From positions 12,901 through 18,409 of the forward strand of contig MGUR01000057.1 of assembly GCA_001800075.1 (NCBI GenBank): a DNA stretch of 5,509 nucleotides, written 5' to 3'. Positions 1 to 5,335 of the stretch are shown here, in pieces. Below the pieces are notes generated by a model, which was not told the origin of the DNA, searched no databases, and saw only the letters and a program-made list of their open reading frames with translations. Positions within the stretch are counted from its first letter, which is position 1, and the number at the start of each line of letters is the position of its first letter. Both the position numbers and the translations under genes were made by a program. The DNA comes from Elusimicrobia bacterium RIFCSPLOWO2_01_FULL_59_12 (lineage in GTDB: Bacteria > Elusimicrobiota > Elusimicrobia > 2-01-FULL-59-12).

Positions 1-362
1 ATGTCGGAAAATCCTGTATATCTGGCGAGTGCCGAAAATATGAAGAAATAATAGGGTAGCAGCTCTGGACTTTTGGCGACCAGCTCATCTCCTTTTTGAT
101 CTGCCAGCAGGAATGCTTGGTTGAAATCGAAGTTTGCCTGATAGGTTCGAACTCTCTCAAAAGCATAGGCCACTAAATATTCGAGCTCCTCTATGGAAGT
201 CGCTTCATTGAGCAGCGCTCTGAACTCATTCATCGATCGAAGCGTCTGGGCACCCCGTTTGAAACGATATCGACGTGTTCCAGCCTGGATTTCTTGAACA
301 AGATCGTTGGAGAAGGGAGTTGGCTTTTTGAAGTAGCCTCTCCAATAGAGGCTGTTCATCAA
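1..362 (-). other. Helical tail after the peptidase, cut by window edge
   Basis: Residues 1581-1700 are mostly amphipathic helix (for example ATSIEELEYLVAYAFERV and ELLPYYFFIFSALARYT). No family motif was recognised. The pattern of short helices might be a repeat-type (TPR-like) scaffold, but I could not align a repeat unit. The frame is still open at base 1. Confidence 0.4.
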
Positions 363-3300
363 ATGCTCAAATTTGCGTATTCGTTCTTTGATCTGTGGAT
401 GGGTTCCAAACTTGGTCTGGATCTTTTCCCACCAAGGCCGGTCAGGATTGCGGCGTGCATCCTCTTCGAGGTCCTGGTCCAGATGTTGAAATAGGAAGGT
501 GGCCTGATTGATGGCGAAACCAATTCTCCCGTTAGTCATTTCATAGACTTTGTCCATTAGTTTCAGAGCCCGCCAATCCGCGTCGTATTCATCGGCATAA
601 TTGTCGACAAAAGTTGTCGGCAGGTCTTTGAAGTCCTTTGGGAACCCGGCCTTCCCATGGTCAAAGTCATCGCGATTCTGAGCTATGTGGGTAATTTCGT
701 GCGCCAGAACAAAAGCCAGCGAATCCCTGTTACCTCCTTTGTCGATGAGGTACTTCACAAGTCCAATATTGAGGAACAGATGATTGGAATGCCGGACGAT
801 GAAGGCATTCGTTTCTTCCGTATCCAGCAGATGGAAAATAAAGTAATTCGGATCAAGACCGGCCGCCTCCAATAACACGTCGACGATTTCCTTAACCTCC
901 TGATAAGTGCGAGGCATTTCAATTGACCGGGAATCCACTATTCCCATAGTCTCGTGAAAATAGTCAATGCTCTTGGCTCTCTTGTCCTGCTGAAGCTGAT
1001 ACTTTTGCTCATTCGCCGGCAAGTCAATGCTGAGCGTATAACCCTGTCCCTGCGGGCGGGTTCCAGGAATCACAAAACCGCTTTGGGCATTTCCGTTGGG
1101 GGCCATAGTGGCCATTGGGAGCTTCGACCACCACCGAGTGAGATGGGGATTGTAGATCCCAAAATGAAGGAGATGGCTGGCAAGAGCCCCGATTGCACTG
1201 AGCTTTGCAATGGCCAGCAAGGAAAGAGACGGGTCCAAGGGCAAGGCCGCGAAGGGTAAAGCAAAGAGAACACCAGCTAATGCAAGAGGAATAAAGTGCT
1301 TGAGCCCGTACGATTCCGATTTGCCGTTAGCGTAAGTTACCCGCCCAATATGTAAAACAGAAAAGATGGAACCTACGAACACCAATAGCAGGGCGCTGTG
1401 AATACCGAGAGATATTCCGGCCAACCATAAGGCTGTTATGATTGCCGTTTCGATGCTGTTCGCTACGGCGGGAGATTTCTGACGCACCCCCGACAACCAA
1501 CCCATTTGGCCCTTGGGCGCACGTTGATCGGTTTGCCCTGATTCCTCAATACCGATCAAGAATGCTTTAAACGTTGTGTTTGGCATTTCACTGGGATCGG
1601 CCAACTCGTAAAGGCCGGTTCCCGTAAAATTACCGTCATTTACAATATGAGCCCCCGGGACGACCAAGTGTTTACGATTTTCTCGCAAAGCTGTAGGAAC
1701 CGGCTCCGTAATATATCGACCCCCTGGCTTCCCGAATACGTTGATAAGATTTTGCAACTGGATGTAGATATTCAGAGCTGCTTTTAAGTTGCTCCGATCT
1801 TCGGACGTAATGTGGTTTACATCCAGCATGTCGCGGGGGGCGAAGGCGTTCGCGTAAGTTACGTTACGGTGAAAGATGTAGTCAGCTCTTTTACCATGTC
1901 CCACATCCTCCCGAATTGTCCGCAGTCTATTCTCGTCGAGAGCATTCGCTTGTTCAAAATGGACAGAAAAGTTATTGAAGCCTCTCTCTTTAAGTTGTGT
2001 TTCCAGCAGTTGTAATTCGGCGGTCGCAGTTTCTATTGACTTCTTGTTTGAATCGATACCAATAAGTCGAACAGTCCATCCCTTTGCAGCATCTTCTCCG
2101 ATTATTTCTCGCAAACTGTCATAAAAAGCATTGATGATTGCTGATGTTTCTGTCGGTTTTCTACCTAAACCTATTTCGTAAATGACCATCTCCGGTGAAT
2201 CCGTTAGTCCTCGCCGATACTCGTCCAGTTTGCCGTTTATCAGTACTGCAAAATCCGTTTTCAGGGATTCCAATTGAGCCTGGCCGGCGGTTCCCTCGAA
2301 GCCAAACGGGACAGCAAATCCGGACTGCAGTTCATCAATAGCCTCATGCGTTGTTGATTCTGGGACACCCATCGCAGCCAGTTCCCTAACCAAGCCACCG
2401 AAATCGAAAGCCATATGACCAGCCAAGGTTTTGCGCATTGAATCTCTTTGCTGAATGACCAATTTTTCGAATCCATTCTGTAAAAGGTCTGCCCTGGAGT
2501 TTTGGCGATCGTCAAAAATGCTCGGCGGGGGAAAATAGTCACTCTTAAGATAACTGGTGGGTTCAGGTCCTCGTCCCGTGCGGCGCAGTTTGACAAAATC
2601 CGCTGATTTAGGGCCCTCGTAGCTTAGACCCAGGGCTCGGTAAGTCTCCTCGATCAGCATGCTTAGAACGGCAAGGCGTCCATAAGCTCTGGTTTTTGTC
2701 CCCATGTTTCCAACCGCGTTATACAGGGTGTAGTAGAGGTTCTTCGCGAATAAACTAATCCGGCGAAGCCGAAGGCTGCCCAGAACGTGATCTAAAGATT
2801 GGGTCGCTTCCGGTGTAGCAAAATAGGAGGCACTTGGATTGAATCCGCCGAAGAGTGGCTCCAATACGTCCAACTCTTTAAAAGTTGAGTAGGAAAGCTC
2901 CAGCTCTAATCGGTGCTTCGTATTCTGTCTGTCAACGAGTACAAGGGAATTGTCTTTGTGTTCGATCAATAAGCCGTAGTCGCCTGCTAATTTTTCAAGT
3001 TCGATCAATGTTCGATGTATCAGGGAATTGATTTTTTGCCGGTCTTGATCAGAGTAAGAATTGTTAGTGTCGAAATAAATTCTTGCATCGATGTCTCCGG
3101 CGCGATGCCAGTTCGCATATGCGACGCTGCCGGTTATAGAGATTAGGCCCCCTCGCGAAATTCCGGGAGTACTTTTGATTGCACGCCGCTGGGCTTCTGC
3201 GAGCCAGTCAACAAGATTGCTGCCGGGCTTGGTGGTAAAGGCGCTCGGAAAATCAAAATCAGATTTTGGCCTTCCTGAAAGAGAGAGCTGTGTGGCAGCG

Positions 3301-5102
3301 TTCGATAAGGGAGTTTCGCCAGATTTGGCATTTGACATCGTATCCTGAGGTTTCGCCCTCCGCGTAACTATATCGCCCCGAGAAGCAGGGGCAGCAATGA
3401 GTGGTATTGTGGCGAGAGACGCAGCACCCGTGGCTCCTGCCGGCAAGAGACGATGTATATGCCCAATCCATTCAGGCACACCTTGCAGGTGCATCATCGA
3501 TAGAAGATTGGTTTGAATAAACTGGGGTAAATAACTTGAAAGATCAACGCCATGGGCACTGGCAACAAGTGCCGACGTTAAAAACACGCTCGCAGTCACT
3601 AAACCGACACCGACTGCAAGGCCGGAAGATCTATGGAAAAGCGAAGCGGCAAGATCTGAGGATGAACTAGATCGACGCAATGGGCCCGTGATAACTTGTT
3701 CTTCGGTAAGAACTTCGCCTTTGAGACGTTTCACGTAAAGGTCGTTATCGGAGAATGCGATCTTATCGACGTTCGGCGTGATTACTAGATATGAGACATT
3801 TCTCTGACGCAAAAGCTGGGTGATGGCCTTGGTGTGAAAACCGCCCGCAACCAGTACTGCAGTGTCCGGAAAATGCCGCTCGGTGGGAGTCGGCGATAGA
3901 CCCTTCCGGGGTTGACGATTGCGATTTCCGCGACCGTGGTTGATAGCGGGTTTACTCTGATCATCCTTCGGAACTCCAAGCAACGCCAATGTGTTGTCGA
4001 CCATTGGCCTGTTACGCATTAGAGCCATGACATAGTAGTCGACACTCGTAGAAATCAATTCCCGAATCTTGACCTCATCAAGGGCATTAAGACCGTGCGA
4101 CTTTAATAGGGAATGGCACAGAACGACGAATTGGCCCAATCGAGGAGAGAAGGAACGTACTTCTTGCTCCGTGGCTTGCAGGTTGGCAACTTTAATCAGA
4201 ATAGCGAGATCATGTTCCACTTGGACAAGATCCCGCTCTTCCTGCGTTGTTGCCTTCTGGATTTTGAGAATGAATGCCAAGGACTCGATGGCATCAACCA
4301 AGTGATCATTGGCACGTGGGTTGCGAAGGCCACTGACATCAATACCCATCGGCTGAGCCTCTGCAGCCAGCCAAGCTGTTAACTCTTGAATCCCTAATCT
4401 GCCTTCATCAAAGGCATCGAGTTTTTCTTGGAAAGATCGCAAATCCTTAGAATACACATTGGGACCGATGGCCTTAATGTCCGCCTGAATACCCCGCAAC
4501 ATGTGGACCAGCTGTATTCGGTTCTCAATCGTCTTTCGGAAGAGCTCGCGGTGAATGTTGTAGTACCGGCCATCCTCAACGCCGACCAGCAGATTAGGAA
4601 CACCGCGCATGGCTGCAAAGTATTCCATGCCGGTCAGCTCTCCCTCGTGCATAAGGTAATCGAGAGCCTTCTGTTTTATTTTTTGATCCGGGAAAAGGGC
4701 CATTACGGAGATATCGATTGGTCCCGAAGCACCCTCAACCGCCAGCGTATAGGGCAGAGAAGATCCAAGAGTCGTCGGCTTGACTGGTAGTTTTTTAGCG
4801 AAGAAATCCAGAAGCGCAGCGATATTTCTTTGGACGCCGTAATTAACGTGAAGATCTTGGATAAGAATTACGAGTTTTTGCTTGTCGGAAGGTGCACTAT
4901 TGGCGCCGAAGTAATCGACAAGGTAGCCAAGAGCGCCCGGGGGATTCAAATCGATTTGCGGACGGAAGCTCGATGCAGAAGATCGGGCGGATGTCAGTTT
5001 CACAGCCTCGGCTAAGTTCCCGGAAGTCGAAATCAGACATGCCGATAAAAAAATAGCCAGGAATTGCTTGGCTTGGGTTCCGATGCGAAATAAAGGTGCC
5101 AT
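1..5102 (-). CDS. Giant multi-domain envelope protein (TraB/ChaN-like, NTase-like, CheR-like MTase, CPBP-like, M48 peptidase), 3' end outside window
   Basis: One minus-strand frame is open for 1,700 codons from ATG 5102 to the left edge with no stop, so the C-terminus is missing. I read it codon by codon, and fixed points at residues 85, 423, 670, 1017, 1218 and 1468 all fall in the same register, so there is no hidden frameshift. The start is the first ATG after an in-frame TGA at 5151-5153, and it is followed at once by an export signal. No good Shine-Dalgarno is present; a GGAG lies 17 bases upstream. Domain order by residue: signal 1-33, TraB/ChaN-like about 75-450, TM 494-516, NTase-like about 640-745, helical 745-970, CheR-like methyltransferase about 970-1185, CPBP-like membrane block 1213-1320, M48 peptidase about 1396-1580, helical tail. 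No single known family has this architecture to my knowledge. Overall function is unknown. The modular giant-gene style resembles Omnitrophota (inference). Confidence 0.95.
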   Translation of the reverse strand, partial: MAPLFRIGTQAKQFLAIFLSACLISTSGNLAEAVKLTSARSSASSFRPQIDLNPPGALGYLVDYFGANSAPSDKQKLVILIQDLHVNYGVQRNIAALLDFFAKKLPVKPTTLGSSLPYTLAVEGASGPIDISVMALFPDQKIKQKALDYLMHEGELTGMEYFAAMRGVPNLLVGVEDGRYYNIHRELFRKTIENRIQLVHMLRGIQADIKAIGPNVYSKDLRSFQEKLDAFDEGRLGIQELTAWLAAEAQPMGIDVSGLRNPRANDHLVDAIESLAFILKIQKATTQEERDLVQVEHDLAILIKVANLQATEQEVRSFSPRLGQFVVLCHSLLKSHGLNALDEVKIRELISTSVDYYVMALMRNRPMVDNTLALLGVPKDDQSKPAINHGRGNRNRQPRKGLSPTPTERHFPDTAVLVAGGFHTKAITQLLRQRNVSYLVITPNVDKIAFSDNDLYVKRLKGEVLTEEQVITGPLRRSSSSSDLAASLFHRSSGLAVGVGLVTASVFLTSALVASAHGVDLSSYLPQFIQTNLLSMMHLQGVPEWIGHIHRLLPAGATGAASLATIPLIAAPASRGDIVTRRAKPQDTMSNAKSGETPLSNAATQLSLSGRPKSDFDFPSAFTTKPGSNLVDWLAEAQRRAIKSTPGISRGGLISITGSVAYANWHRAGDIDARIYFDTNNSYSDQDRQKINSLIHRTLIELEKLAGDYGLLIEHKDNSLVLVDRQNTKHRLELELSYSTFKELDVLEPLFGGFNPSASYFATPEATQSLDHVLGSLRLRRISLFAKNLYYTLYNAVGNMGTKTRAYGRLAVLSMLIEETYRALGLSYEGPKSADFVKLRRTGRGPEPTSYLKSDYFPPPSIFDDRQNSRADLLQNGFEKLVIQQRDSMRKTLAGHMAFDFGGLVRELAAMGVPESTTHEAIDELQSGFAVPFGFEGTAGQAQLESLKTDFAVLINGKLDEYRRGLTDSPEMVIYEIGLGRKPTETSAIINAFYDSLREIIGEDAAKGWTVRLIGIDSNKKSIETATAELQLLETQLKERGFNNFSVHFEQANALDENRLRTIREDVGHGKRADYIFHRNVTYANAFAPRDMLDVNHITSEDRSNLKAALNIYIQLQNLINVFGKPGGRYITEPVPTALRENRKHLVVPGAHIVNDGNFTGTGLYELADPSEMPNTTFKAFLIGIEESGQTDQRAPKGQMGWLSGVRQKSPAVANSIETAIITALWLAGISLGIHSALLLVFVGSIFSVLHIGRVTYANGKSESYGLKHFIPLALAGVLFALPFAALPLDPSLSLLAIAKLSAIGALASHLLHFGIYNPHLTRWWSKLPMATMAPNGNAQSGFVIPGTRPQGQGYTLSIDLPANEQKYQLQQDKRAKSIDYFHETMGIVDSRSIEMPRTYQEVKEIVDVLLEAAGLDPNYFIFHLLDTEETNAFIVRHSNHLFLNIGLVKYLIDKGGNRDSLAFVLAHEITHIAQNRDDFDHGKAGFPKDFKDLPTTFVDNYADEYDADWRALKLMDKVYEMTNGRIGFAINQATFLFQHLDQDLEEDARRNPDRPWWEKIQTKFGTHPQIKERIRKFEHLMNSLYWRGYFKKPTPFSNDLVQEIQAGTRRYRFKRGAQTLRSMNEFRALLNEATSIEELEYLVAYAFERVRTYQANFDFNQAFLLADQKGDELVAKSPELLPYYFFIFSALARYTGFSD
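363..917 (-). other. M48-type zinc metallopeptidase domain (residues about 1396-1580)
   Basis: H1468-E-I-T-H1472 is the HExxH zinc site with E1469 as catalytic base. It is preceded by the typical strand and helix (LFLNIGLVKYL, then SLAFVLAHE). Downstream, E1505-Y-D-A-D1509 with WRAL matches the ExxAD third-ligand helix of M48 peptidases, and THPQIKERI (1567-1575) matches the conserved THPxxxxRI near the end of such domains. All three landmarks are intact and correctly ordered, so this part should be an active peptidase. M48 members (HtpX, Ste24, BepA/LoiP types) handle membrane or outer-membrane quality control and prenyl-protein processing. It directly follows the CPBP-like membrane block. 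Confidence 0.85.
1143..1466 (-). other. Three-helix membrane block, degenerate CPBP (Abi)-like
   Basis: Residues 1213-1320 hold three or more hydrophobic helices. CPBP intramembrane proteases carry EExxxR, then FxxxH, then a final HxxxN. Here SIETAIITALW sits where EExxxR belongs, with one Glu (E1218) and no Arg. FSVLH (1247-1251) matches FxxxH. SHLLHFGIYN (1309-1318) sits where the final HxxxN is expected. Order and spacing fit, but the first catalytic motif is broken, so it is best read as an inactive relative or merely a membrane anchor of similar shape. Confidence 0.4.
1548..2195 (-). other. CheR-like class I SAM-methyltransferase-type domain (residues about 970-1185)
   Basis: Rossmann methyltransferase landmarks appear in order. 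Motif I is MVIYEIGLGRKPTET (972-986). Strand beta2 ends in an acid, RLIGIDSNKKSIETA (D1017). Then come FEQANALD (1049-1056) and a beta4-like ADYIFHRNVTYAN (1073-1085). FGKPGGRYITEP (1123-1134) is the usual late turn and strand before KAFLIGIEE. The spacing, the GxGxxPxE motif I and the FxRNVxY motif resemble CheR-type protein methyltransferases (GEEPYS and CRNVLIYF in CheR). Motif I departs from both the CheR and the GxGxG forms, so SAM binding is likely but not certain. The target is unknown; no chemoreceptor context is visible. Confidence 0.55.
2868..3185 (-). other. Nucleotidyltransferase-like domain (Pol-beta fold, residues about 640-745)
   Basis: ITGSVAYANWHRAGDIDARI contains G658-S659, ten residues, then D670-I671-D672: the GS-x(10)-DxD signature of Pol-beta superfamily nucleotidyltransferases, in which the two Asp bind metal. 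A third acid is expected on a later strand; E733 or E735 in HRLELELSY are candidates, with Glu in place of the usual Asp. A helix-rich segment (about 780-850) follows, as in many members with a helical substrate-binding part. The family transfers nucleotides to protein, RNA or small-molecule acceptors; which applies here cannot be told. The match is by motif and spacing only. Confidence 0.55.
3555..3623 (-). other. Transmembrane helix after the TraB-like domain
   Basis: Residues 494-516 (starting GLAVGVGLVTASVF) are uncharged and hydrophobic for about 23 residues, long enough to cross a membrane. A serine/arginine-rich stretch (RRSSSSSDLAASLFHRSS) precedes it. A second, weaker hydrophobic run (LATIPLIAAPA) follows some 55 residues later and may pair with it. 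If the first segment is the only one, the following domains would lie on the opposite side of the membrane from the TraB-like domain, which would put the NTase-like and methyltransferase-like parts in the cytoplasm. Confidence 0.65.
3753..4880 (-). other. TraB/TIKI/ChaN/EreA-like domain (residues about 75-450)
   Basis: The domain opens with a beta strand ending in LVILIQDLH (D83, H85), followed by a helix and then LAVEGASG (E123). A later GVED sits at 174-177. It closes with LVAGGFHTKAI (G420, G421, H423) and a final strand VSYLVITP. A histidine after the first strand, an acidic residue after the second and a GGxH near the end is the layout of the TraB/TIKI/ChaN/EreA superfamily, whose members include metalloproteases, haem-binding lipoproteins and esterases. 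The N-terminal motif here is QDLH rather than the common GExH, so activity is uncertain. A helical insert of some 200 residues and a basic, Pro/Arg/Asn-rich linker (about 379-411) separate the two halves. The superfamily call is moderate; substrate unknown. Confidence 0.55.
5004..5102 (-). other. N-terminal export signal with lipobox-like LSAC
   Basis: Residues 1-33 have a short basic stretch (R6, K12), a hydrophobic core (residues 14-25, FLAIFLSACLIS) and then AEA at 31-33. Two readings are possible. L19-S20-A21-C22 matches the lipobox consensus, which would give a lipoprotein lipidated on C22. Alternatively AEA would be a signal peptidase I site with cleavage after A33. Either way the N-terminus is predicted to leave the cytoplasm. 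The ChaN family, which the next domain resembles, includes lipoproteins, so the lipobox reading is attractive, but the hydrophobic core continues past the cysteine. Confidence 0.6.
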
Positions 5103-5108
5103 GAAATA

Positions 5109-5123
5109 GGAGCTTCTGGCTCC
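5109..5123 (-). promoter_or_regulatory. Small hairpin just before the giant gene's start codon
   Basis: In the minus-strand transcript GGAGC-CAGAA-GCTCC forms a 5-bp stem ending six bases before the ATG at 5102. It would pair up the only GGAG near the start, which is otherwise 17 bases away and too far to be a normal Shine-Dalgarno. It may lower or gate translation. Confidence 0.35.
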
Positions 5124-5132
5124 AATTGAGTC

Positions 5133-5148
5133 TAACAGCCTACTGTTA
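5133..5148. repeat. Inverted repeat TAACAG-CCTA-CTGTTA
   Basis: Perfect 6-bp arms with a 4-base loop, about 30 bases before the giant gene's start codon. It could be a small leader hairpin or an operator. Confidence 0.4.
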
Positions 5149-5185
5149 AATCAAAGGACCTTAAATGTAAATTTGGTGTTAAATC
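5144..5185. repeat. Direct repeat TGTTAAATC (two copies) with a third TTAAAT between
   Basis: TGTTAAATC occurs at 5144-5152 and 5177-5185, 33 bases apart (about three helical turns). TTAAAT recurs at 5161-5166. The cluster sits in the leader of the giant gene. It may bind a regulator or be simple AT-rich sequence. Confidence 0.35.
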
Positions 5186-5233
5186 TAGGCACATTCCGAG
5201 CGTGAGCAGAAAGGCCTCCGACAAGTGGGTCTA

Positions 5234-5250
5234 AAATTCGCACCGAATTT
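5234..5250. repeat. Inverted repeat AAATTCG-CAC-CGAATTT
   Basis: Perfect 7-bp arms around a 3-base centre. On the minus strand it falls just downstream of the candidate -10, near the expected transcription start, and suits an operator. As a terminator it is weak: AT-rich stem and no T-run after it. Confidence 0.5.
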
Positions 5251-5258
5251 GCTATGCG

Positions 5259-5288
5259 ATTTTAACAGGTCTGCCCTGTACCAAACAA
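5259..5288 (-). promoter_or_regulatory. Candidate sigma70-like promoter for the giant gene
   Basis: On the minus strand TTGTTT (5288-5283) lies 18 bases from TAAAAT (5264-5259). The -10 matches the consensus at five of six positions, the -35 at about three of six. Transcription would start near 5252 and give a leader of about 150 bases. A dyad (ACAGG/CCTGT) fills most of the spacer. The promoter consensus of this lineage is unknown, so this is tentative. Confidence 0.25.
5265..5279. repeat. Inverted repeat ACAGG-N5-CCTGT
   Basis: Perfect 5-bp arms around TCTGC. It lies between the candidate -35 and -10 boxes, where a regulator could bind, but arms this short occur by chance. Confidence 0.35.
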
Positions 5289-5335
5289 ATGTATTACCTC
5301 TTGATCTTCCTTTATTGATCGGTTAACGGGGAACG

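Larger units (their letters stand above)
5103..5335. other. Intergenic region upstream of the giant gene
   Basis: No convincing gene was found in these 233 bases on either strand. The half nearest the giant gene is AT-rich with repeated TTAAAT. The region holds several small perfect inverted repeats (listed separately) and one weak sigma70-like promoter candidate, so it is probably the control region and leader of the giant gene. Confidence 0.6.

Noticed and set aside
601..610. Perfect palindrome TTGTCGACAA
   Set aside because: It is inside the M48 coding region and a single 10-bp palindrome is not significant.
954..1259. Plus-strand ORF of 101 codons
   Set aside because: Antisense to the CPBP-like membrane block and the following linker; Gly/Arg-rich with no family features.
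1244..1862. VTYAN encoded twice (residues 1081-1085 and 1255-1259) with nearly identical DNA, about 16 bases with one mismatch
   Set aside because: The flanking residues belong to unrelated structural contexts (methyltransferase strand versus membrane loop), so a domain duplication is not supported; probably chance.
2485..2496. AGGTCTGCCCTG also found at 5267-5278
   Set aside because: One 12-base match in a window this size is expected by chance, and one copy is coding.
2261..2596. Minus-strand ORF of 111 codons in another frame
   Set aside because: It is out of register with the giant frame and lies inside it; no motif was seen, so it is a shadow.
4428..4790. Plus-strand ORF of 120 codons, the longest closed ORF on that strand
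   Set aside because: It lies wholly antisense to the TraB/ChaN-like domain, whose motifs are clear on the minus strand, and its product shows no recognisable motif.
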